DNA of 64,000 bases from a virus. How positions within the stretch are numbered: position 1 is the stretch's first letter; every line of letters begins with the position of its first letter. Where the stretch lies: positions 62,001-126,000 of IMG/VR virus record IMGVR_UViG_3300044911_002386; one strand, written 5' to 3'. This document shows, piece by piece, positions 51,849 to 58,710 of the stretch. A program made the translations under genes and the position numbers. Below the pieces are notes generated by a model. The model was not told the DNA's origin. It saw only the letters and a program-made list of their open reading frames with translations, and searched no databases.

Positions 51849-52185
51849 GTTGATGCAACTCCTCATGATCACGTTCATGGTGGATGATGACTTTAATACC
51901 GGCACCAGATAACAACGAAATCGCCAAATCGGTTAGCGTCGAGCCGCCCATGCCGGCCAGCACGCAAATCCCAATTAGGCCGTATACATTTTCTGTCCGG
52001 CAGTAATTTTGATACCAAATCAGTGCGATGGCTAACCCCAGAAAACCGGCGTTAAGCATCGAGCTGATGACATTAAGTTTAGACAGTTTTTTGGCAAACC
52101 GCAAAAGAGTTGCCAAGCCTGCGAAGCCCGCGGCCCCGAAAGCACTGATAAATACGGCAATAGCGTGCAAATTTTCGTCAGACAT
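51829..52185 (-). CDS. Holin-like membrane protein
   Basis: A 118-residue protein with three hydrophobic segments, about 8-28 (AVFISAFGAAGFAGLATLL), 43-58 (LNAGFLGLAIALIWY) and 68-92 (YGLIGICVLAGMGGSTLTDLA), and a charged His/Glu-rich C-terminus. The GMGGSTLTDLA segment resembles LydA-type holins. A terminator and a non-coding stretch lie upstream, so it begins a new unit. Confidence 0.6.
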   Translation of the reverse strand: MSDENLHAIAVFISAFGAAGFAGLATLLRFAKKLSKLNVISSMLNAGFLGLAIALIWYQNYCRTENVYGLIGICVLAGMGGSTLTDLAISLLSGAGIKVIIHHERDHEELHQHDNERP

Positions 52186-52235
52186 GATGATAACCGCTTG
52201 ATATTGCTTGCTTTATGTTAAATGCGTCAAAAGCC

Positions 52236-52256
52236 CTCGCGATCCCCTTCCGCGAG
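52236..52256 (-). terminator. GC-rich hairpin
   Basis: Six-base stem CTCGCG/CGCGAG with a nine-base loop, followed on the minus strand by GGCTTTTG. It could end the transcript coming from the actin-like/GDPD-like gene group. Confidence 0.4.
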
Positions 52257-52296
52257 ACCGACCCTGATTTAAACCAGGGTTTTACGACGACTTACA

Positions 52297-52313
52297 AAAG
52301 TAAAATTTACTTT
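52297..52313. repeat. Perfect 17-bp AT-rich palindrome
   Basis: AAAGTAAA-A-TTTACTTT, a perfect inverted repeat with a single central base. It overlaps the short 17-codon frame. A dimeric repressor operator is one reading; a weak RNA hairpin is another. Confidence 0.4.
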
Positions 52314-52550
52314 GTGTGGCATTCGCCGTACCTCCAACCGCGCTCACGACTATATCTGACCGCGGAACCTGCCGAACTTTGCCGCATCCCTGCGGTAAAA
52401 AACGACCCTAACCAGCCGGCCACCACGACTAACTTTTGACGCACTTCAATTTTAACAGTATTACCCTGGCCGCGATAATCGGGCTGGCAATAAAGATAGG
52501 TTGTCAAAGATCGGTGGCTGGCAGTCTTTTACCGCCCGGCTGTCAGTACG

Positions 52551-53012
52551 TTAGATATATCGCATCGGCTCGTTGCTGCACAGGCCGGCTGGCTCGTAAA
52601 GTGCTAGCCAGTCTTCGCCGGCTGTCTCTGGAAATACAGCAATTGACCGAGATGTTAACTCGTGCCCCGGGAGCGTCCATACAAATTGTGCACTTGTTAA
52701 CGCCAAGCCCTGCGTATCTAAAAACGAGTGGGCGCTGACGTTACATAAAGCGTCCAGGGTGGCCGGATCGTGAGCGCGGCACCAGACGCGCTGCTTGGAT
52801 AGCAGGGCAGGTGGCGCGGGATTAAAGCCGCCGTCGTAGGGCAAGATAAAAGTGCCGCAGTGGAATACGACATCGACACAGACATGCCAGCCGGCTTTGA
52901 GGGCTTTTTGAATATAGGCAAGTTTATTTTCATTGTCTGGCTGTCGCCCGTCGATGTTCCCGAGGTGCGAAATAATAATACCGTCAAACGGCGTCCTACT
53001 TCTTGCCGCCAT
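52551..53012 (-). CDS. GDPD-like protein with altered active site
   Basis: The ATG of MAARSRTPFDG follows AAGGATG, giving 153 residues. The segment IIISHLGNIDGRQPDNENK, then IQKALKAGWHVCVDVVF, follows the start of glycerophosphodiester phosphodiesterases and relatives, where I expect HRGN and E-x-D. Here HRGN is HLGN (16-19) and the ExD motif is CVDVV, so key catalytic residues are changed. It is also short for a full barrel. It may bind rather than cut its ligand. Confidence 0.58.
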   Translation of the reverse strand: MAARSRTPFDGIIISHLGNIDGRQPDNENKLAYIQKALKAGWHVCVDVVFHCGTFILPYDGGFNPAPPALLSKQRVWCRAHDPATLDALCNVSAHSFLDTQGLALTSAQFVWTLPGHELTSRSIAVFPETAGEDWLALYEPAGLCSNEPMRYI

Positions 53013-53089
53013 ATAACATCCTTGTAGCCAAAGCAGAAAACAACGGAGCCATCGTAGCGACCGACTTGCGGCCTGTCTACGGCCCTGCG

Positions 53090-54124
53090 TCAGAGAATCT
53101 TGGCTGCAATTAAGCAACCACGCGCGACGGCATGCAGGGGGTCATTGGCGTGCCGCACTTCTTTAATTGGTAATGGAAATCCGTTGTCGTCCAATTTTTT
53201 TGCGAACACGTCAATAAAGCCTTTGGCCTGGCTGGTCCCTCCGGCAATTACAACCGGCAACGGATCTTTAAATTTGGGTAACGCCTTGTGGCCAGCAATC
53301 GCGTGCGCCAGCATTTTGGTCGTGTAGTCAATCAACCGCTCGTAATACGCACTTACAGCAGCCAGCACCGGATTATCGTTCTGTTCGCCAATCGTGAAGT
53401 CACCCTGCTCTTTCTCGGCCTGTACCACCGAGTCTTTTTCACCAGTAGCGACGGCGGCCATACGGTCAATCCAGTCGCCGGATTTGGTGGTGCTAAACAT
53501 GACTGTCGGCTCACCATTGAGCATGATGCAGCAGTTCACCATGCCAGCGCCGCATGACAGTGCCACGCCGGTGTAGTCATCTTTCTCGAGTTCGGAATAG
53601 CACAGCGCCTCGGCTTCGTTGATCGCCCGGGCCATGTACCCGCATTCGGCCAAAATGGTCATAACCACGTCTTCGTGATACCCAACGTCAAAGTCTTCGT
53701 CTTCTTGGTCGACGGGCTGGGCCGGAACGCAAAACACAAGTTTTTCGTGGGGTTCGCTGGCCGTGCCGACGACTTCTTTCAGGATGTACGCCAGGATGCG
53801 CCGAGCGTCTTTTTCCTTGGCCGAAACAACGCCCCGGAACATGGGCCGTTTGGCTGACTCGTTGCGCTCGATGGCTTTTTCAATAGCGTCTTGCCCAAGA
53901 AGAATAAACGTGCCGTCAGCGTCTTTGACGAATAACTTGCCCTGCAGGCCTTTCTCAATCATCTTCGTGGCCACGGGGGTCGTCGGCTTGATGGCAAAGA
54001 ACGCGTCACGCAGTTCCTTGTACTTCACGTAGTCGAACTTATCGTCGCTGGTGTAGCTAACGGGGGCTTCGGAGTCTGAAGCCAGGACAATGAATGAAGT
54101 ACCAACGTCTAAACCTTTGGCCAT
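53090..54124 (-). CDS. Actin/Hsp70-superfamily ATPase (ParM/MreB-like)
   Basis: A 344-residue protein with the superfamily motifs in order: phosphate-1 GLDVGTSFIVLAS (4-16), phosphate-2 LSCGAGMVNCCIM (about 189-201), and adenosine motif VVIAGGTSQAKGF (about 303-315). The length fits actin-like filament proteins rather than full Hsp70, since no substrate-binding domain is present. Phage relatives form filaments that segregate DNA or position replication centres. It has an AAGGG site. The filament role is inference. Confidence 0.75.
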   Translation of the reverse strand: MAKGLDVGTSFIVLASDSEAPVSYTSDDKFDYVKYKELRDAFFAIKPTTPVATKMIEKGLQGKLFVKDADGTFILLGQDAIEKAIERNESAKRPMFRGVVSAKEKDARRILAYILKEVVGTASEPHEKLVFCVPAQPVDQEDEDFDVGYHEDVVMTILAECGYMARAINEAEALCYSELEKDDYTGVALSCGAGMVNCCIMLNGEPTVMFSTTKSGDWIDRMAAVATGEKDSVVQAEKEQGDFTIGEQNDNPVLAAVSAYYERLIDYTTKMLAHAIAGHKALPKFKDPLPVVIAGGTSQAKGFIDVFAKKLDDNGFPLPIKEVRHANDPLHAVARGCLIAAKIL

Positions 54125-54125
54125 T

Positions 54126-54455
54126 TTATTTACCCTTTAATTGTGCCAGTTTGGAAACCGAGGCATTAATGGTGTCTTGTTTTGCCGTGGTTGTCCCGAG
54201 CTCCACGTCCGAGGCTTTCTGCAGCCCGTCTGTATTAATCTTTGTCACGACTTTTGTTTCATTGATGTCAATTGTACTGATGTCTGGCTGCAGCACGGGC
54301 GTGGGCCGTCCAGATCGCGATGGCTTCGCGAGCGGAGATTGATATACCGGCCCAGCCGGGCCCGTAAGCCGACTCGCAATAATATCGAGGCGCCCAAGAA
54401 TATAGCCAAGTGCGAAAGCCAGCAAAATGGACACATGTATGATGTAACTATCCAT
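54126..54455 (-). CDS. Membrane-anchored small protein
   Basis: Starting at [16 protein letters not shown] it has 109 residues. One N-terminal transmembrane helix ([20 protein letters not shown]) is followed by a polar, Pro/Ser/Thr-rich and helical region. The start overlaps the end of the upstream gene by eight bases. Located directly upstream of the actin-like gene, it could anchor that protein; this is speculative. Confidence 0.6.
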   Translation of the reverse strand: MDSYIIHVSILLAFALGYILGRLDIIASRLTGPAGPVYQSPLAKPSRSGRPTPVLQPDISTIDINETKVVTKINTDGLQKASDVELGTTTAKQDTINASVSKLAQLKGK

Positions 54456-54885
54456 GAGACTCTGGTACCACAAGTTTCGGTTCCCAGACAGTATAAGGGT
54501 TTACGGCTTTAGGCATAAATAACGGCAGCGTTTCGCAGACGTCAAACTGATCTTCTAGTTTTTTAAACTCTCGCGGATCTGTGGCACCGACGCCCTCCGG
54601 CAGGTCGTCAATCCAAATGTCGATTTTGTAGCCGCGTTGTAACGTCATTGCCCGCTTTGGACCGTGATTACAGAAAATACAGTCCTTTAAAAGTTTAAAA
54701 GTGTCTTCGCCAAATACGTGCAGAAGTTGCAGCCTATTAGCCGGCGAATCAGTACGCCCTGTCACGCAGATCACTGTGTGTCCGCGGCTCACAAACAACC
54801 GCAACATATACCGCCACATTTCCACGTCGCTGGTGAACGTGCGGTCAAAATCAATAGCGATCGTGGTGAGCCTGTACGGCGTCAT
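54448..54885 (-). CDS. HAD-superfamily phosphatase
   Basis: The ATG overlaps the upstream TGA (ATGA), giving 145 residues. Motif I is AIDFDRTFT (Asp12, Asp14), motif [10 protein letters not shown], a Lys follows in GPKRAM, and motif III is [10 protein letters not shown]. It lacks a large cap domain. Such small HAD enzymes in phages act on nucleotides or polynucleotide 3' ends. Substrate unknown. Confidence 0.75.
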   Translation of the reverse strand: MTPYRLTTIAIDFDRTFTSDVEMWRYMLRLFVSRGHTVICVTGRTDSPANRLQLLHVFGEDTFKLLKDCIFCNHGPKRAMTLQRGYKIDIWIDDLPEGVGATDPREFKKLEDQFDVCETLPLFMPKAVNPYTVWEPKLVVPESHG

Positions 54886-55142
54886 GCGTGCCAGTTGCTC
54901 ATGTATTTCACGGCAATGTACGTGCCGATAAACGCCCCGCACGCTAGCGGAATGAGATACCACGGGTTGTGCAGATAGTTCATGACACCGTAAGCGCCCA
55001 AACTATACAACACGGCGCTAATTCCGCTGGCTTTCAAAGCCTGCTGACGACTGACGCAAATCACGTACAGGGCGTACAAAATGTCAAACAAAATGTAGAC
55101 GACAAATACTGTTCCGGCGGTGGCCCAACTGAAGTTTTCCAT
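54882..55142 (-). CDS. Three-span membrane protein
   Basis: An 86-residue protein with three hydrophobic helices ([52 protein letters not shown]). No charged catalytic motif. ATGA overlap with the HAD gene. I have seen similar small membrane proteins in phages but no function. Confidence 0.65.
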   Translation of the reverse strand: MENFSWATAGTVFVVYILFDILYALYVICVSRQQALKASGISAVLYSLGAYGVMNYLHNPWYLIPLACGAFIGTYIAVKYMSNWHA

Positions 55143-55161
55143 GGCAGTACTGTCTCGTGTG

Positions 55162-55638
55162 TTAAGGTCGCGAGTTGACCGCCCGGAAAGCGTGCGCCAG
55201 CGTATCGCCTAAAATCTGTCGAATACGCTCACAGTCTTCATAACTATCTTGCAACTGATCTTCATAAAAAATACGCAAGTACGTCGCCTCGATGGGGTTG
55301 TTGATCATCAGTGCGTCAAGTTGTGCAAGACGCGTGGCGTAGTTCTTGATGACTTCTTCTTCTAGCTTTAAAGCCTCAACCAGTGCCGACTCCGTATTAC
55401 GACAAAGCGGAAACTGTTTGCCGCTGGAATTTGGCAGATTAAAGTGCAGCCCAAACAGCCGATCTAGAAACTGCTGGACATGCTGCATTTCCCCTTTGGC
55501 GGACTCCAAGAAAAACTCTCGGTATTCGGCCGCGTGGATGCCGATTACAGATGACGCGTGATAAAGATAAAACTGCAAATGCGTCCATTCGTTCTGTAAG
55601 TCCGCGTTCATCAGGTCTAAAAACTGCGGGAGCGTCAT
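55162..55638 (-). CDS. Ferritin-like di-iron protein
   Basis: A 158-residue four-helix protein. Ligand candidates are Glu17 (NEWTH), Glu50 and His53 (EMQHV), Glu94 (KLEEEV) and Glu126 (YEDQLQ). The usual His in the last ExxH is Gln129. The order and spacing match bacterioferritin-like or rubrerythrin-like proteins. It could store iron or protect against peroxide during infection. GGAG site. Confidence 0.68.
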   Translation of the reverse strand: MTLPQFLDLMNADLQNEWTHLQFYLYHASSVIGIHAAEYREFFLESAKGEMQHVQQFLDRLFGLHFNLPNSSGKQFPLCRNTESALVEALKLEEEVIKNYATRLAQLDALMINNPIEATYLRIFYEDQLQDSYEDCERIRQILGDTLAHAFRAVNSRP

Positions 55639-55668
55639 GCTGGTCTCCTATTTAATAGCGTGTTAAAG

Positions 55669-55914
55669 TCAGTCAATGTCGGTGTCGTTATCCAATTCGC
55701 CGTTCGAGACGACGTGCTCAAAGATGTCCATGGTTTTTTTGCAGCGCATCTCGTGCAGCAACTCGATGCCCATTACCGCGTTGGCAATTTTGTCCGTGTC
55801 CAGTGCGTCTTCTGTGACCATCTCAGATAAGAGCTGCAGGTCGTCTACCGTCTGCCAGCACGCCATGAGGGCCTGCTCTAAATCAAACCGGTCGTACGTT
55901 GCTTTAATTGACAT
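55669..55914 (-). CDS. Small acidic phage protein, unknown
   Basis: I prefer the ATG of MSIKATYDRFDLEQ, ten bases after AGGAG; a GTG three codons upstream is too near to that site. The 81-residue protein is helical and acidic with ELLHEMRCKKTMDIF in the middle. It overlaps the nuclease gene. I have a sense that this type occurs in other phages, without known role. Confidence 0.62.
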   Translation of the reverse strand: MSIKATYDRFDLEQALMACWQTVDDLQLLSEMVTEDALDTDKIANAVMGIELLHEMRCKKTMDIFEHVVSNGELDNDTDID

Positions 55915-56404
55915 GATGTTCACGCTCCTTTTTTAAAACCCACCACGCATTTTGCCATTGCTGCCGCACACTATCGCTGAATGTCACTGATGTCTGGCCG
56001 GGCAAGATTTTACTGGCCGGAAGAATATAAAACAGCCGTAGTTCCGTATGCACAAAAATAAATGCGTCTAGTTCGTTTTTGCGATAACTCGTCGTAACGC
56101 CGTTTGTACTTCGCCGCAGGTCGAATACGTAACTCTTGTCTGTGCGACGTTTCTTGGTTTCCTGCCCTTTAACCTGCACGCGTTTAATTACGTCGCCAAA
56201 GTACGTGATGCGGTCGACGCCGATATCAAACCGCGGCACGCAAGGCATAATGCCGTGGCGGAACATCTCGTTCTCCGCCATGTTTTCCGCAATTGCCGCG
56301 ATCACATGCGCGTCTGGCAATTTAGAAAAGTTTGGCCCCAGCGTCTCGACGTCTGGCACCGGCGGCACGAGCACCTTCGACGTGAACCGGTTTTTTGCAT
56401 CCAT
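55904..56404 (-). CDS. PD-(D/E)XK-like nuclease (candidate)
   Basis: A 166-residue protein with the pattern of a small PD-(D/E)XK enzyme: a helix with Glu (IAENMAENEMFRHG), then FDIGVDRITYF (Asp) and RVQVKG, where QxK stands for the E/QxK pair. Such proteins include homing-type endonucleases and repair nucleases. The start has no good ribosome binding site. Catalytic assignment is by pattern only. Confidence 0.55.
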   Translation of the reverse strand: MDAKNRFTSKVLVPPVPDVETLGPNFSKLPDAHVIAAIAENMAENEMFRHGIMPCVPRFDIGVDRITYFGDVIKRVQVKGQETKKRRTDKSYVFDLRRSTNGVTTSYRKNELDAFIFVHTELRLFYILPASKILPGQTSVTFSDSVRQQWQNAWWVLKKEREHHVN

Positions 56405-56420
56405 GCAAAACGACCAGGGG

Positions 56421-56717
56421 TTATTTGTAGGTGTAACGTTTCGTTGGATCGCGGGGCGGTGGATCTGTGAAACAAACCGTCAGTAAATCAAACACGGCCG
56501 ACGTAAGGATCGGGGCCAGGCAAAACAACATCACACCGCCGCAAATAAAAGCACCGATGTCGCCGAAGAATAACACCAACGGAAAAAACGTTAGTACGCA
56601 AAGCAGCATGCAACCAAATGCCCGTCGGTGCAGCCGTTCTCGCTGTGCCCACCTTTTGTTTTTTTTGACGGTCGCATGTTCGTCGAGCAAGCGGTCGAGT
56701 TCAGGTACGGCGCTCAT
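56421..56717 (-). CDS. Two-span membrane protein
   Basis: A 98-residue protein with a basic helical N-terminus and two hydrophobic segments (MLLCVLTFFPLVLFFGDIG and FICGGVMLFCLAPILTSAVF). No known motif. Confidence 0.62.
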   Translation of the reverse strand: MSAVPELDRLLDEHATVKKNKRWAQRERLHRRAFGCMLLCVLTFFPLVLFFGDIGAFICGGVMLFCLAPILTSAVFDLLTVCFTDPPPRDPTKRYTYK

Positions 56718-56720
56718 GAG

Positions 56721-57290
56721 TCATCTGCGTGCAAATACTAAGGCTGACCGCGCAATGTGGTGGGCACTATCAAGTGCCGAGTACTGCCGCACACGCGCAC
56801 TGTCTTCGGGAAGCATATTAAACCCGGCAACGTTAAATTGGTCAACCCAATATTTATCGTCTTTACAGTTTACATGGTGGTAACCGCCCTGCTCCGGAAC
56901 GGCGTGCGAAAGCATGACAAACTTCGCCCCCTGAAACGTCGCCATTAAGTTCGGCACGTACGGCTCAGCAATGTGCTCGACGACTTCGACGCAGTAAATT
57001 AAATCTACAGCACAGTACAGCGGGGCATGCGTTATGTCATGTAAAATTGTTGGAAAACTTGACATTTCGACGTTCTTTTTTAACCCGTCGACGGCTACGA
57101 CTAGCGGCCCAAGTTTGGAGAAAAAATGGGCACTGTAGCCCAGTCCGGAGCCTAAATCCAACAGCGTCCGCACAGCAAACCGGTCTACGAGATACCGCCA
57201 CGTCGTCGGAGAATATGTAAACGGATCGCCTTCGTTGATATTGCCGCCCAGGTGCGGATTAGCGTCGTCTGTAACGAACGTGTAGGTCAT
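56721..57290 (-). CDS. SAM-dependent methyltransferase 1
   Basis: A 189-residue Rossmann-type methyltransferase. Motif I is LLDLGSGLGYSAHF (about 45-58), with a Val-Asp acidic end in VVAVDG, and motif IV region IYCVEVVEHIAEP. It resembles the small class used on sugars or lipids (Methyltransf_11/23 type). ATGA overlap links it with the second methyltransferase gene. Target unknown. Confidence 0.78.
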   Translation of the reverse strand: MTYTFVTDDANPHLGGNINEGDPFTYSPTTWRYLVDRFAVRTLLDLGSGLGYSAHFFSKLGPLVVAVDGLKKNVEMSSFPTILHDITHAPLYCAVDLIYCVEVVEHIAEPYVPNLMATFQGAKFVMLSHAVPEQGGYHHVNCKDDKYWVDQFNVAGFNMLPEDSARVRQYSALDSAHHIARSALVFARR

Positions 57291-57886
57291 GCCTGCTCCG
57301 GCCGGCTAAAGACGCCGACATAAAACTCGCCGTTGAGGCCATCGGCATCGGCGACACCTTGAAAATGGAAGTCTGTGTGCCAGCCTGCTTCTTTGAACGG
57401 TGCCATAAGCATGGGCGCCGTGAGCGTGTGCAAATGCCCTGTGTATGGCGGCAAATTAATCCACTCAAATAGCCGTACTCGTTTGGCTACTCGGATTGAC
57501 TGCTGAAGGACGGCAGTCGGATCTTCGACGTGCTGCAAGCAGTTGTAGATCCATGCCTCGTCAAACTTGGCACCAGGAAGTATGTCGCTGAGTTCTTCCC
57601 CGCGGCAGAACACACGCGAAATAGCTGCCGCCGTATAGCCCAGCTCCAAAGAGCCGTAATTAATCGGGTCAACCGCACAGCCAAACCCGACCTGGACGCG
57701 CTGCAGAATAGAGAAGGGCCCGCAGCCAATATCGACCACAGCCAGGTCGGGAGAATCTTTGATACCCAGCCAGCCGGCAACCGTGTCGCCCTTTTTAATT
57801 TCTACACTGTACTGCTGCGGTGTGTTCAACCACCAGTCGCGCTCCCATTTCTGCGCCTTCTCCCACTCAACCTGATTGGGTCGCAT
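57287..57886 (-). CDS. SAM-dependent methyltransferase 2
   Basis: A 199-residue Rossmann-type enzyme. Motif I is VVDIGCGPFSILQR (about 51-64), then CAVDPINY and YNCLQHVEDPTAV as motif IV region. The start follows GGAG. It is coupled to methyltransferase 1, so the pair may act on one substrate, perhaps a glycan or a DNA/RNA modification. No sequence feature decides the substrate. Confidence 0.78.
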   Translation of the reverse strand: MRPNQVEWEKAQKWERDWWLNTPQQYSVEIKKGDTVAGWLGIKDSPDLAVVDIGCGPFSILQRVQVGFGCAVDPINYGSLELGYTAAAISRVFCRGEELSDILPGAKFDEAWIYNCLQHVEDPTAVLQQSIRVAKRVRLFEWINLPPYTGHLHTLTAPMLMAPFKEAGWHTDFHFQGVADADGLNGEFYVGVFSRPEQA

Positions 57887-57949
57887 GTGTACTCCGTTGC
57901 GGGGTGTGCCGTAATCTACAGCGGTCCACCCAAACTAGTCAACGGGGCA

Positions 57950-58663
57950 TTACAACTTTTTCAAGATAGCGGCTACAAGCGGATGGCGCACCACGTCATT
58001 TGTTGTGAATTTAATCGTGCTAATGCCGGCCACATCCTGAAGTCTAGCCACGACGTCGACCAGCGGCGGCGGGCTATACGGCAGGTCACTTTGAAACGGG
58101 TCACCGGTAACAATGACCTGGGTATTCTGCCCAAAGCGCGAAAGAAATAACTTGAGTTGCTGGTAGCTCGCGTTCTGCGCTTCGTCAAAAATGCAAATAG
58201 CGTTATTGAATGTTCGCCCGCGCATGTAGCACAGCGGCGCTAGCATAATGCTCTTATTGATGATTTCCCGTTTGGGGCCGCACTTACCAATCAAAGCGTC
58301 CATCGTGTCATACAACGGAGCCATGTACGGATTAACTTTCTCGCCGAACGTGCCGGGAAGATAACCCAGCCGCTCGCCCGCTTCAACGATGGGCCGCGTT
58401 AACACGATGAATTCGCGGCGCTTGTTTAATACTTCGTTGAGCGCATACGCCATAGCCAAGAACGTTTTGCCAGAGCCAGCCGACCCTAGCAAAAACGTCA
58501 TGGGGCTTTTGCTCATCGTATTCCAGGCATGCTTCTGACTGGCGTTGCGCCACTCAATAATCAGCGATGCGCTTTTGTCTTGTTTCTCCAGTTGTTCTAC
58601 TGCTTTGACTTTCCTCTTTGCTTTTCGCTCAGCCTTTCGAACCGACTTGTTGTTTGTTCGCAT
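57950..58663 (-). CDS. phoH: PhoH-like ATPase
   Basis: A 237-residue protein with Walker A LLGSAGSGKT (58-67), RPIVEAGERLGYLPG (PhoH signature), Walker B AICIFDEAQN, and the following QTQVIVTGDPFQSD. The N-terminal ~30 residues are Lys/Arg-rich. PhoH-like genes are common in phages; members bind ATP and probably act on RNA. AAGGAA site. Confidence 0.9.
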   Translation of the reverse strand: MRTNNKSVRKAERKAKRKVKAVEQLEKQDKSASLIIEWRNASQKHAWNTMSKSPMTFLLGSAGSGKTFLAMAYALNEVLNKRREFIVLTRPIVEAGERLGYLPGTFGEKVNPYMAPLYDTMDALIGKCGPKREIINKSIMLAPLCYMRGRTFNNAICIFDEAQNASYQQLKLFLSRFGQNTQVIVTGDPFQSDLPYSPPPLVDVVARLQDVAGISTIKFTTNDVVRHPLVAAILKKL

Positions 58664-58710
58664 TGCGGCGTTCCTTGCCTATTTTTTATCGCGGCTGGTT
58701 GTGCAATAAG

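Larger units (their letters stand above)
52186..52550. other. Non-coding region upstream of the holin-like gene
   Basis: A 365-bp gap. It holds a GC hairpin (52236-52256), a second hairpin ACCCTG...CAGGGT (52261-52280), a 17-bp AT-rich palindrome (52297-52313), and on the minus strand a 17-codon frame (MPHKVNFTFVSRRKTLV) with a GGAGG site eight bases before its ATG. It probably carries the end of one transcript and the regulatory start of the next. No longer gene is convincing. Confidence 0.6.

Noticed and set aside
52501-52530. Sigma-70 promoter from a TTGACA hexamer on the minus strand
   Set aside because: No acceptable -10 box lies 16-18 bases downstream of it.
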